Positions 1 through 7,889 of a stretch of DNA of 64,000 nt are shown here, piece after piece. The notes under the pieces are model-generated. The model was given only the letters and a program-made list of their open reading frames with translations. It did not search any database and had not been told where the DNA came from. The stretch comes from Streptomyces xanthophaeus (GTDB lineage Bacteria > Actinomycetota > Actinomycetes > Streptomycetales > Streptomycetaceae), in NCBI RefSeq assembly GCF_030440515.1, contig NZ_CP076543.1, positions 7,355,001-7,419,000 of the forward strand. The letters run 5' to 3'. Numbering within the stretch: the stretch's first letter is position 1; each line of letters begins with the position of its first letter. Both the position numbers and the translations under genes were made by a program.

Positions 1-702
1 ATCAGTGCCGTGGCCGCCTCGCTGCTCGCCGCCGGCGGCGCCCTGCTGCTGCGCGACGCGCGCGGATGGTGGCGCCGGCTGCGGCAGGCGCGGGTGCTTG
101 CCGCGGGCAGCCGCAGCGAGCTCGTGGTCCTGGAGGAGGAGCACCCCGACGCCTACGCGCTGCCGGGCCGCCCCGGCCGCGTCGTGATCACCTCAGGGAT
201 GCTGCACGCGCTGTCCGCGGCGGAACGCGAGGTCCTGCTCGCCCATGAGCGGGCCCATCTGAGAGGCCGTCACCACCTTCTGGTGGCGATCGTCGAGCTG
301 GCCGCCCACTGCCATCCGGGGCTGCGTGCCGTGCGCGAGCCCCTGCGCTACGCCCTGGAGCGCACCGCGGACGAATACGCCGCGCAGGCGGTGGGCGACC
401 GCCGCCTCGCGGCCCGGGCCATCGGCCGGGCCGCTCTGGCTGCCCGTACGTCCCCTTCCCGTACGTCCCCCGCCCGGTGCCGGCCCGGCTTCGCGCTGGC
501 CGCCACGGCGGGCCCGGTGCCCCTGCGGGTCGCGGCCCTGCTTGGGCAGCCCGCGCGGACGCGTGTCCCCGGAGCCCCGCCCCGCCTGGCCGCGCTGACG
601 CTGCTGGCCTGTCTGGCCGTGTCGGCCGGCGCGTCCTTCCAGGCGGCCGACGACCTGCACGCCGGCATCGAGATCGCGCAGGGCGAGACCGGCGAGGAAT
701 GA
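1..702 (+). CDS. M56-family membrane peptidase, 5'-truncated
   Basis: The frame is open to the window edge, so the start lies upstream and only about 233 C-terminal residues are seen. It carries the zinc-binding HERAH motif inside AEREVLLAHERAHLRGRHH, then LERTADEYAA, which supplies the third-ligand region, and ends with a hydrophobic segment. It is a clear paralogue of the complete M56 protein at 1217-2164, with the same ALPG, VVITSGML and HERAHLxGRHH blocks. The M56 (BlaR1/MecR1) family are membrane gluzincins that often act with BlaI-type repressors. No sensor domain is visible. The substrate is unknown. Confidence 0.85.
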   Translation: MSAVAASLLAAGGALLLRDARGWWRRLRQARVLAAGSRSELVVLEEEHPDAYALPGRPGRVVITSGMLHALSAAEREVLLAHERAHLRGRHHLLVAIVELAAHCHPGLRAVREPLRYALERTADEYAAQAVGDRRLAARAIGRAALAARTSPSRTSPARCRPGFALAATAGPVPLRVAALLGQPARTRVPGAPPRLAALTLLACLAVSAGASFQAADDLHAGIEIAQGETGEE

Positions 703-769
703 CGGGGCCGGGTCCCGTCGGCGCATGGATGCGGGGCCCGATCCAGGCCCCCTGCCAGCCCCCCTACAG

Positions 770-788
770 TTAGATAAGGCAAACCTAT
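770..788. promoter_or_regulatory. Iron-box-like site (DmdR/IdeR type)
   Basis: The site TTAGATAAGGCAAACCTAT matches the actinobacterial iron-box consensus TTAGGTTAGGCTAACCTAA at about 15 of 19 positions. It lies about 50 bp upstream of the blaI-like gene, in an AT-rich patch that stands out from its surroundings. Iron-dependent control of the downstream pair is inferred only from this match. Confidence 0.45.
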
Positions 789-839
789 TTTATCGATGAC
801 CGGGTGCATGGCCCGGAGTGGCGGCAGGGCGGTGGCGGG

Positions 840-1220
840 ATGGTGCAGGACGGCGGGGACGCAAGGCGTCCGCACGGTGAACTCGTCGCGGATGTGCTGG
901 CGGTCCTGTGGGCGGCCGAGGGGCCGTTGACCCCGCAGCAGATCAACGCCGCGCTCGACCGGGACCTGGCCCGGACGACGGTGACGACGATCCTCACCCG
1001 CCTCTACGAGAAGGGGACGGTCGTGCGCACCCGCGAGGGCAGGGGCTTCGCCTACGCCGCCGCGGACGACGCCGCCGGACTGGCGGCCGGGCGCATGCGC
1101 CGCGAGCTGGAGCGGGAGCCGCAACGCGACCTCGTCCTGAAGCGGTTCGTCTCCTCGCTGTCCGGGGACGACGAGGAAGCCCTGAGGCGTCTGCTCCTGG
1201 AGTCCGGGGAAGGCGCATGA
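840..1220 (+). CDS. BlaI/MecI-family transcriptional repressor
   Basis: A 126-residue winged-helix protein, the usual size for BlaI. Recognisable blocks are LADVLAVLW-like helix 1, LTPQQINAALD, RTTVTTILTRLYEKGTVVRTREGRGFAYAA (recognition helix and wing) and a C-terminal dimerisation helix pair. ATG at 840 follows a G-rich tract; an in-frame GTG at 804 would add 12 unconserved residues. Its stop overlaps the start of the M56 peptidase by 4 bp (ATGA). This gives a translationally coupled repressor-peptidase pair, in which the peptidase may inactivate the repressor as in BlaR1/BlaI. Confidence 0.9.
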   Translation: MVQDGGDARRPHGELVADVLAVLWAAEGPLTPQQINAALDRDLARTTVTTILTRLYEKGTVVRTREGRGFAYAAADDAAGLAAGRMRRELEREPQRDLVLKRFVSSLSGDDEEALRRLLLESGEGA

Positions 1221-2164
1221 CCCTGGTCCTGGCCGTGGTCGTGCTGGCCCTGCTGCTTCCCTGGGCAGCGGTGCCGGCCACCCGCCGGCTGGCCGATCTC
1301 CTGCCGCCGAGGGAGGCGTGCGCGGCGCTGACCGGAGCCGCTGTTCTGCTGGCCGGCGGCACCGTGGCAGCACTCATCGGCCTGTTCCACGTGCCGTTCC
1401 TCGTCTCCCTGGAGCAGATTCCTCTGTCGCGGGCGGCTGCCGAGTGGCCGACCACCGTGCCCGTCGCTGTGGTCGCCGGTGGGGTGCTGGCCTTCCAGGC
1501 GGTGCTGCTGGTCCGCCGCTGGTACGAGCGCCGCTCGCTGCTCGCCCGCGCCTGGTCGTCCACCGGCGGCGCGGTGCCCGACGGCGATCTTCTGGTCGTA
1601 CCGGATGCCGAGCCGCAGGCCTTCGCGCTGCCGGGATGGCGGGGGCGCGGCGGCCGGGTCGTGGTGACGACGGGCATGCTCAAGATCCTCGGTCCGGCGG
1701 AGCGCGAGGTGCTGCTCGGCCACGAGCGGGCCCATCTGACGGGCCGCCACCACCTGTGGTCCGTCACCGCCTACCTGGCGGCCGCGGTGCACCCCGCCCT
1801 GCGGTCCCTGCGCGCGGCGCTCGACTTCCACCTGGAGCGGTGGGCGGACGAGTCGGCGGCCTCGTCGGTGGGCGACCGGCGGCTGGCGGCGACCGCGATC
1901 GCACGCGCGGCGCTGGCCGCCGCGTCCGCCGAGAAGGCGGGCAAGGGCGGTGGCCCCCTGCTGTCGGTGAGTACCGGGCCGGTCCCGCAGCGGGTCGAAG
2001 CCCTGCTGCGGCCCGTGCCGGTCCGGCCGCAGGCACGCAGGACACAGGCGGCAGCGGCGGGCCTGATGACGGCGGTGGCGGTCTCCGCGCTGCTGGGACT
2101 GGCGCTGGCGTACGGTCTGCACGAGTACGTGGAGCTCGCCGCCGCAAACGTACGGAGTCGCTGA
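1217..2164 (+). CDS. M56-family membrane metallopeptidase
   Basis: A 315-residue membrane peptidase. Hydrophobic segments lie near residues 3-20, 36-65 and 82-100, followed by a cytosolic catalytic domain with HERAH at 169-173, the downstream LERWADESAASSVGDRRLAATAIARAAL helix, and a final transmembrane segment near 280-305. No penicillin-binding sensor domain is present, so it is shorter than BlaR1 (about 600 aa) and typical of the short actinobacterial M56 proteins. The ATGA overlap with the blaI-like gene indicates co-translation. The inducing signal is unknown. Confidence 0.88.
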   Translation: MTLVLAVVVLALLLPWAAVPATRRLADLLPPREACAALTGAAVLLAGGTVAALIGLFHVPFLVSLEQIPLSRAAAEWPTTVPVAVVAGGVLAFQAVLLVRRWYERRSLLARAWSSTGGAVPDGDLLVVPDAEPQAFALPGWRGRGGRVVVTTGMLKILGPAEREVLLGHERAHLTGRHHLWSVTAYLAAAVHPALRSLRAALDFHLERWADESAASSVGDRRLAATAIARAALAAASAEKAGKGGGPLLSVSTGPVPQRVEALLRPVPVRPQARRTQAAAAGLMTAVAVSALLGLALAYGLHEYVELAAANVRSR

Positions 2165-2375
2165 ACCGCCGAGCGACGACGTCGATGTAGACCGATCGCC
2201 TCAGGTGCACGTAAGCTCAGCCTGGATTTACTTCACCTACCTCTACGGGCCCGGAGCGCCGTGTGGTCCCGGAGCCGGAAGTGCTCCGTACCCGGCGCGC
2301 AGTGTGCCGTGGGCGACGTCGTCCGCGTGTCCCGGGCCGGAGGCGACATCCCCCTTCCCGGCGATTGGACGCGAC

Positions 2376-2849
2376 GTGTACGACAGGGGGAGCGGGTCGT
2401 CGAGTCCCTCCGAGCAGACCGTGCATCTCCTGGCGGCGGCGGGCGAGGCCGTGGACGCGTTGACCGCCGAGCGTTTGCGCGCGAGCGGGTCGAGCCCCTT
2501 GCACCGGTCGGTTCTCACGACGCTCGCCGAATGGGGGCCGCACGCCCGGCGCGATCTCGCCGCCCGGATGGACGTGCCACTGGCAGACATCTCGCGGGTG
2601 ATCGGTGATCTCCTGGCGCAGGGCCTGGTGCAGGACATGGTCGTCACCATCGGCGGGCGCCACGAGGTGGTGACGCTCACCCCGACCGGTACGGCGGCAC
2701 TGACGGCGATGCAGGGCGACATGGACGCGGTGCAGGACGTCCTGCTGGCGTCCCTCACGAAGGGTGAGCGCGCCCAGCTCCACTACCTGCTCCGGCGGGT
2801 GTGCGCGACGGCCGCCCGTCTCGGCGCGGCGCCCTCGGCTTCGTCCTAG
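2376..2849 (+). CDS. MarR-type winged-helix regulator
   Basis: About 157 residues from GTG 2376; the same frame is open back to 2205, but that stretch is Pro/Gly/Ser-rich and looks non-coding. The wHTH reads PLHRSVLTTLAEWGPHARRDLAARMDVPLADISRVIGDLLAQGLVQD, followed by a wing (GGRHEVVTLTPTGTAAL) and a C-terminal helix (LTKGERAQLHYLLRRV), the usual MarR order. Upstream signals are weak, so the start is uncertain. It has no adjacent co-oriented partner and its ligand is unknown. Confidence 0.8.
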   Translation: MYDRGSGSSSPSEQTVHLLAAAGEAVDALTAERLRASGSSPLHRSVLTTLAEWGPHARRDLAARMDVPLADISRVIGDLLAQGLVQDMVVTIGGRHEVVTLTPTGTAALTAMQGDMDAVQDVLLASLTKGERAQLHYLLRRVCATAARLGAAPSASS

Positions 2850-2880
2850 GCCTGTCCGCAAGGTCCCGCCTGCCCCGCGA

Positions 2881-2932
2881 CGTCCGGCACCGCACCTCAT
2901 CCCCCGGACTCCGTCCGGAGGGACCAGCAGGT
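2881..2932. repeat. Partial copy of the MITE-like repeat
   Basis: A 52-bp stretch downstream of the MarR gene matches the interior of the element at 39744-39934 (aligned 39778-39829) with about eight mismatches, including the shared core CACCTCATCCCCC. No terminal inverted repeats are present here, so it is a decayed fragment or an independent copy of the core module. Confidence 0.6.
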
Positions 2933-3077
2933 GGTCGGGCGCGCCCATCGGCGGTCGGCGCTGCTGTGCGGACACGTTCTGGGGGTGTCTTGCCGGCCGG
3001 GCAGGTATCCGTCCGCGCGATTCGGCGCCGCATCGGTGAGGACGGCACCGCGTCCCTCCGCACGGCCCGTGCCGGTG

Positions 3078-3698
3078 TCAGCCGTCGCCCTCGAAAGGCC
3101 ACGACTGGATGTCCCGGTAGTGGATGGGACCGGGGCCGCGGCCGGTGTTGCTCCCGACGAGGTGGAGGCGCCGGGCCTCCCACGGGCGGCCGGTGAACGC
3201 GTCGAGCCCGGTGGCGGCCTCCACCGCACTGGTGGTGTCGTGGCGGCGCGAGCGGGCCAGCGTCAGATGCGGGCGCAGGGGCCGCCCGTGGAACGGGATG
3301 CCGCGGTCGGTGACCGCGGCGCGCACCTCGGCGGCGAGCACGTGCAGCCCTTCGATGTCTCCGTCGATCCCGGTCCACAGGACCCGCTCGTCGAAGTGCC
3401 CGCCGCCGCGCAGTGCGAGCCGCAGCGGCCGCCGGGCCGCGGCGAGCTCCGCGAGCGGCGGCCGCAGCAGTTCGACGGAGGTGACCGGGAGCTCGCCGAG
3501 GAAGGCCAGGGTGATGTGCCAGTCCTCGATGCGGTTCCAGCGCATGCGCGGGTACGCGGCGTAAGCCGGCTGCAGCCGCTGCTCCAGCTCTTCCTTCGCG
3601 TCGTCGGGCGGGGCCAGCGCTATGAACACGCGGACGGTCGCTGCCTGGGTCTTTTCGTTCACGAGGTCTTCGTATCCTGTCCGGGCACGTTCCGTCAT
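3078..3698 (-). CDS. thpR: RNA 2',3'-cyclic phosphodiesterase (2H family)
   Basis: A 206-residue LigT/ThpR-type 2H phosphoesterase with both signature tetrapeptides: HITL in WHITLAFLGELP and HLTL in LRPHLTLARSR. The N-terminus VRVFIALAPPDD is typical. The family hydrolyses RNA 2',3'-cyclic phosphate ends to 2'-phosphate. It starts 28 bp after the stop of the VWA gene (3727-5025) on the same strand, so it is probably the last gene of the AAA/VWA cluster. The ATG at 3698 adds about 20 residues before the conserved core; a shorter start is possible. Confidence 0.9.
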   Translation of the reverse strand: MTERARTGYEDLVNEKTQAATVRVFIALAPPDDAKEELEQRLQPAYAAYPRMRWNRIEDWHITLAFLGELPVTSVELLRPPLAELAAARRPLRLALRGGGHFDERVLWTGIDGDIEGLHVLAAEVRAAVTDRGIPFHGRPLRPHLTLARSRRHDTTSAVEAATGLDAFTGRPWEARRLHLVGSNTGRGPGPIHYRDIQSWPFEGDG

Positions 3699-3726
3699 CT
3701 TCTGCCCGGCGGGGCGCAGGCGCAGG

Positions 3727-5025
3727 TCAGTGGGTGCCGGGGGACCCGATGGTCACCACGCGGGCCCAGGCGGGCGGGGAGTTCGGTACGTGGTCGGGGT
3801 TGTCCTCGCGCCAACCGCTCCGCCGGTTCCGGGGGAAGAGACCCACCACCGTGCGGCAGGGCGGTCGCGTGGCCGGCCAGGCCGTCTGTCCGTCCGTCAG
3901 GACCACGATCACGTCGGGCCGGGGTCCCGTGCCGAGGGCCTTGGCGAATCCCGTGCGCAGATCCGTACCCCCGCCGCCCAGCAACGGGATGCCCTCACCG
4001 CTGCACAGCGGGTGCACGATCCGGGCCGCCGCGTCGCACGGCACCACGCTGACCATGTCGCTACGGCCGCCCACGGCACGGGCGATCGCGGCGACCTCCA
4101 GCAGCGCACTGCCCAGTTCGGCGTCGCTGACCGAACCCGAGGTGTCGATGACCACGCAGACCCGGGGCGGTCTGCGCCGCAGGCTCGGGAGTACGGCGCC
4201 GGGCACCGCGGCCGAGCGCCGGGAGGGCCGGGCGTAGCTGTAGTCCTCGCCCGCGCCCGCACCGGAGGCCGCCGACCGTACCGCCGCACCCAGCAACTCC
4301 CGCCAGGGCTGCGGAGGGTGGAATGCCTCCTCCGCCCATCGCCGCCATCCCGCGGGCGTGCTTCCCGGACGGCCGGTGATCCCCTGCGCCACCCGGAACC
4401 GCACCGCGTCCTGCTCCTGTGCGCTGAGGCCGTGCGCGCCGTCCGGCCCCAGGTCCCATACGCGTTCCAGGCCGTCGGCGCCGCTGCCGCAGTCCAGCCA
4501 GACCAGCTCCTGCGTGCTCGGTCCGAGCCTGAACTGCCGCAGGTAGTCCTCCATGAGCTCGCCCGCGGGCAGGCCCAAGTACTCCGGTGTCAGCGCCCCT
4601 TCGGGACGTACCAGTCCCTCGCCGTACACGTCGTCGTTGATCTCGCAGTCCGCGGCGATGTTCATCCGCAGCCGTTCGCCCGGCCCGGTCAGTCCGCGTT
4701 CCCGGGCGACCCGGTCACCGCGCCCGTGGTGGTCGCGCAGCAGATGGGACACCTCATGGACCCAGACCCCGGCGAGCTCCTCCACCGGTGTCCGGTCCAC
4801 GAACCCGGGCGAGACGTAGCACCGCCAGTGCCGGTCGACGGCCATCGTCGGCACCTGCCGGGATTCCACGGTGTGCAGGGCGAACAGCGCCGTCGCCAGG
4901 TAGGGCCGCACCCGGGCGGCGTGCAGCCGGGCCGCGAAGAGCTTGTCGACGTCCAGCGCCCCGGCCCGCCGTGTCCCCGCCGGGTGCTCCTGCGCCCGCC
5001 CTGTCCCCGTCGCCTGTGCACTCAT
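3727..5025 (-). CDS. DUF2201-type metallopeptidase-like/VWA protein
   Basis: A 432-residue protein with two parts. The N-terminal part (about 25-240) has a zincin-like HEVSH motif at 90-94 and MNIAADCEINDD, as in putative metallopeptidases fused to VWA-like domains. The C-terminal part (about 285-430) is a VWA-like fold with MIDAS motif DTSGS at 294-298, GGGGTDLR and VLTDG. The start overlaps the stop of the MoxR ATPase (ATGA at 5022-5025), so the two are translationally coupled. MoxR/VWA pairs commonly act as chaperone or metal-insertion machines; the client here is unknown. There is no signal peptide. Confidence 0.87.
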   Translation of the reverse strand: MSAQATGTGRAQEHPAGTRRAGALDVDKLFAARLHAARVRPYLATALFALHTVESRQVPTMAVDRHWRCYVSPGFVDRTPVEELAGVWVHEVSHLLRDHHGRGDRVARERGLTGPGERLRMNIAADCEINDDVYGEGLVRPEGALTPEYLGLPAGELMEDYLRQFRLGPSTQELVWLDCGSGADGLERVWDLGPDGAHGLSAQEQDAVRFRVAQGITGRPGSTPAGWRRWAEEAFHPPQPWRELLGAAVRSAASGAGAGEDYSYARPSRRSAAVPGAVLPSLRRRPPRVCVVIDTSGSVSDAELGSALLEVAAIARAVGGRSDMVSVVPCDAAARIVHPLCSGEGIPLLGGGGTDLRTGFAKALGTGPRPDVIVVLTDGQTAWPATRPPCRTVVGLFPRNRRSGWREDNPDHVPNSPPAWARVVTIGSPGTH

Positions 5026-6287
5026 CGGCCGGCCCCCACGGGTTCCCCGGTCCGGGCCGCCGCCCGCTCCTGCGACAGGTCCGCCCGCCGGGACAGGGTC
5101 ACCACTCCGGCAAGCCGTTCGATCGACTCCGGTACGTCCCAGTCCTCCTGGCGCAGCGCGGCGAGGGTCGTCGCGGGAACGACCACCAGGTCGGGGGCCC
5201 CGGTCTCCAGCGCCCGGACCAGGAGCGCCCACGCCGCGTCCCAGCGGGACCTGTCCGGGCGCCTGCGGACCGCGTCCACCACGCCGTCGAGCGTGGCCTG
5301 GCGCCGATCCCCCCGCTCGGGCAGGTCGGCGCGCGCCGGGTCGGCGAGCAGTTCCTCGGGGTCCGGGAGGTCCATCCGGTCCAGTGCGGCCAGCAGCTCC
5401 AGCCCCGGACCGTCCCCCACCGTGCCCCTGACCAGTATGGAGAGCACTTCCCTGGACGAGTCGGCCGCGTGCGCGAAGGCGAGCAGACGTACCGTCATGT
5501 CCCAGCTGCGGGGCGACGGCCACGCACCGCCCCGGCGGGTCTCGGTGCTGGGCAGCCGGTGCACGAGCGCGGGGCGGGTGGTGAGGAGCCCGCACACCGC
5601 CCGGCGGGCGTGGTCCACGGCCGCCGGCAGTCTCCCGGCGTCCAGGCGCGGCAGCGCCGCCCGGGGCCAGGTCCCGCCGAGCCCGCGGACCACCACGTCG
5701 TGGTCGTGGGTCCACTGGAGATGGACGAACCGGTTGGCCAGGGGAGGGCTCAGCTCCCAGCCGTCGGCCGCCGAGCCCCGCGGGTTGGCGGCGGCCACGA
5801 TCCGTACGCCGGGCGGCAGTTGGAGCGAGCCGATCCGGCGTTCCAGCACGAGACGGAGCAGGGCGGCCTGGACGGCGGGCGGAGCCGTGGACAGCTCGTC
5901 CAGGAACAGCAGCCCGCGCCCGGCCCGTACGAGGCGCACGGCCCAGTCCGGCGGGGCCATCGGGACACCCTGCTCGGCGGGATCGTCCCCGACGATGGGC
6001 AGGCCGGAGAAGTCGGACGGCTCGTGCACGCTGGCGATCACCGTGGTCAGGGGCAGGTCAAGGGTCTCGGCGAGCTGTGTCAGGGCCGCGGTCTTGCCGA
6101 TGCCGGGCTCACCCCACAGGAGCACCGGCAGGTCGGCGGCCACGGCCAGGGTCAGGGCCGCCAGCTGGTCGTCGGGGCGCGGTTCGGTGGTGGTGTCGCG
6201 CAGCAGGGCCAGCAGTCGCTCGGCGACGTCGAGCTGGTCGAGCGGGGAAGAGGCGCCGGTAGCTGTGAACGGGGTGTGCGAGGGCAT
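5022..6287 (-). CDS. MoxR-type AAA+ ATPase
   Basis: A 421-residue AAA+ ATPase. Walker A is GEPGIGKT at 59-66, Walker B is GLLFLDEL with D130 and E131, and sensor 1 is AAANPRGSA with N168. An arginine-finger region follows as SPPLANRFVHLQW. The order and the single AAA module fit the MoxR group, which usually works with VWA proteins; the overlapping downstream gene is one. The C-terminal helical part (about 200-421) probably forms the lid and a family-specific extension. The 5' leader to the upstream gene is 83 bp. Confidence 0.9.
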   Translation of the reverse strand: MPSHTPFTATGASSPLDQLDVAERLLALLRDTTTEPRPDDQLAALTLAVAADLPVLLWGEPGIGKTAALTQLAETLDLPLTTVIASVHEPSDFSGLPIVGDDPAEQGVPMAPPDWAVRLVRAGRGLLFLDELSTAPPAVQAALLRLVLERRIGSLQLPPGVRIVAAANPRGSAADGWELSPPLANRFVHLQWTHDHDVVVRGLGGTWPRAALPRLDAGRLPAAVDHARRAVCGLLTTRPALVHRLPSTETRRGGAWPSPRSWDMTVRLLAFAHAADSSREVLSILVRGTVGDGPGLELLAALDRMDLPDPEELLADPARADLPERGDRRQATLDGVVDAVRRRPDRSRWDAAWALLVRALETGAPDLVVVPATTLAALRQEDWDVPESIERLAGVVTLSRRADLSQERAAARTGEPVGAGR

Positions 6288-6370
6288 GAGTGATCACCTG
6301 TGGGTTCGTGAGGAATGGACGTCCGGGGGACCGGGGTAAAGGGAAAGGAGGAGGGCGGAGGGCCCGGGCG

Positions 6371-7813
6371 TCAGTGGGCGTGTGCCTGGCGCGGGTGGAG
6401 CCGGTGCTCCCGTGGACGGGATGCGCGCGGATGCATCCGGCCGGGGCCGGGTCCGGCCAGGCCCGCCCGGAACAGCCCGTAGGTGAGCCGCCGTAGCGCG
6501 GCCGCTTCCAGCTCGTCCCGCAGGGCCCCGGCGCGCAGCAGGGCGTCGGGGCCGAGCAGCCCTTCCACCACGGCCAGCGCCCCGGCGATGTCGCCGTGGT
6601 CCAGGCGTTCGCGGACCCCGGTGAGGCAGTCCGGCCGACGGTGCGCCGCGTCGATGGCCTGCAGGCAGGGCAGTGGCGTGCCGGTCAGCGCGGAGAGCAG
6701 TTCCTCCCGGCGGATCTCGGCAGGGTCGTGGTCCAGTGCGGCCAGCACCCCGTCGACCAGGCCGATACGGTGCCGGGCGCCCCGGCACTCGACGAGTCGG
6801 GGCTGCCCCGCACGGTCCGCGTCCGCGTCCGTGGCGCCGGCCGGTCCGGCCGGCCCGCGGTCCGGTACCAGGGCCGAGGCGACCAGCGGATGCAGCCGCC
6901 CGGCCTCGATGGATCCGGAGCGGATCAGGTCCAGGTCGGGCAGGGTCCAGACCGCCGCGTCGGGCAGGATCGGCAGCGCGGAGGCGCTGCCGTCGGCCGG
7001 CGCCGCCCCGATCCGCGCCACGGGCGGCCCCGGGCCGTCCGAGGCCAGGTCCAGCACCAGCCGGTGCCGGGCCCCCAGCCGTACGGCGACGCCGCCGGCG
7101 GTCCGGCCCTCGGCGCGGAGCAGGATCCCGGCCTCGGCGGCCCACCTGCCGACGGCGCACCGGTGCCCGTCCGGGACCACCGCCAGGAGCTCGGCGTCCG
7201 GCGCGGGAAGGCCCTCGGCGGGCGGCCGGTCGGCCCCGGACCGGACCCGCAGCTCGTCGGTCCTGCGGACGTCCCACAGATGGCGGTGCAGGTCGAGGCG
7301 GAACCGGCGGTCGGGACGGAGCCCGCGGCGTGGGTCCCCCCAAGTGCCGTGCCCGGAGCGGGATCCGTCCCACAGGGCGAGGCTGATCCGCTGACCGCCG
7401 TCCGCCCACGCCGGCGGAGTCCTGGCCACGAGGTGTACGGGGCGTTCGGGGTCTGCGGGGCGCGCGGCATGCGGTTCGCCGGGTGCGGTCGTGTCGTACC
7501 GGGCCAGGGAAACGGTCAGCCCGGGGCGCAGCAGTCCGTCGGGAGCGATGCGCGGCATGTGCCAGCGCAACAGGTCGGGTGCCAGGTGGCGAAGATCGGC
7601 CCGGATCCGGGCCGCGAGGTCGTGGCCGCGCGAGCGCGCCAGGAAACGGAGATCGAGATCGACGTCGATGCCCGCGGCGGCGCAGGCCCCGGCCCAGTCC
7701 CCGGCGGAGCGGCGGGCGGTCGCAGTCTCGATCATGGACGCCGGCACGGCGTACTCGCGTACGCGGAGCCAGAGGGAGAGGCGGGAATCCCCGTGCACGT
7801 TCTCGGTGGGCAT
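6371..7813 (-). CDS. Uncharacterised protein, first gene of AAA/VWA cluster
   Basis: A 480-residue soluble protein of no family I recognise. There is no signal peptide or membrane segment. The N-terminal 170 residues have an alpha-helical start (LSLWLRVREYAVPASMIE, GDWAGACAAAGIDVDLDLRF). The middle (about 175-300) looks beta-rich with HRCAVGRWAAEAG and HRLVLDLAS. The C-terminus (about 345-455) is helical and contains HRIGLVDGVLAALDHD and REELLSALTGTPLPCLQAI. Position suggests an adaptor or client for the MoxR/VWA pair. VMAP-type proteins of vWA-MoxR systems are one thing to compare, but I see no decisive motif. Confidence 0.75.
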   Translation of the reverse strand: MPTENVHGDSRLSLWLRVREYAVPASMIETATARRSAGDWAGACAAAGIDVDLDLRFLARSRGHDLAARIRADLRHLAPDLLRWHMPRIAPDGLLRPGLTVSLARYDTTAPGEPHAARPADPERPVHLVARTPPAWADGGQRISLALWDGSRSGHGTWGDPRRGLRPDRRFRLDLHRHLWDVRRTDELRVRSGADRPPAEGLPAPDAELLAVVPDGHRCAVGRWAAEAGILLRAEGRTAGGVAVRLGARHRLVLDLASDGPGPPVARIGAAPADGSASALPILPDAAVWTLPDLDLIRSGSIEAGRLHPLVASALVPDRGPAGPAGATDADADRAGQPRLVECRGARHRIGLVDGVLAALDHDPAEIRREELLSALTGTPLPCLQAIDAAHRRPDCLTGVRERLDHGDIAGALAVVEGLLGPDALLRAGALRDELEAAALRRLTYGLFRAGLAGPGPGRMHPRASRPREHRLHPRQAHAH

Positions 7814-7889
7814 CAGCGCTCACCTTGCGTGGACGGGACCCCCGATCTGTGAACGGAGTGAGTGGTCATCGCGGTGATCGTAGCGCCAC

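Noticed and set aside
348..1373. 341-aa antisense ORF across blaI
   Set aside because: Low-complexity Arg/Pro/Gly-rich product opposite clear BlaI and M56 genes; a high-GC shadow.
2220..2240. Second iron-box-like site before the MarR gene
   Set aside because: Only about 11 of 19 positions match, which is expected by chance.
3622..6339. 905-aa plus-strand ORF opposite the AAA/VWA genes
   Set aside because: Composition is Arg/Ser/Pro-rich with no motif, and the minus strand has full Walker and MIDAS motifs.
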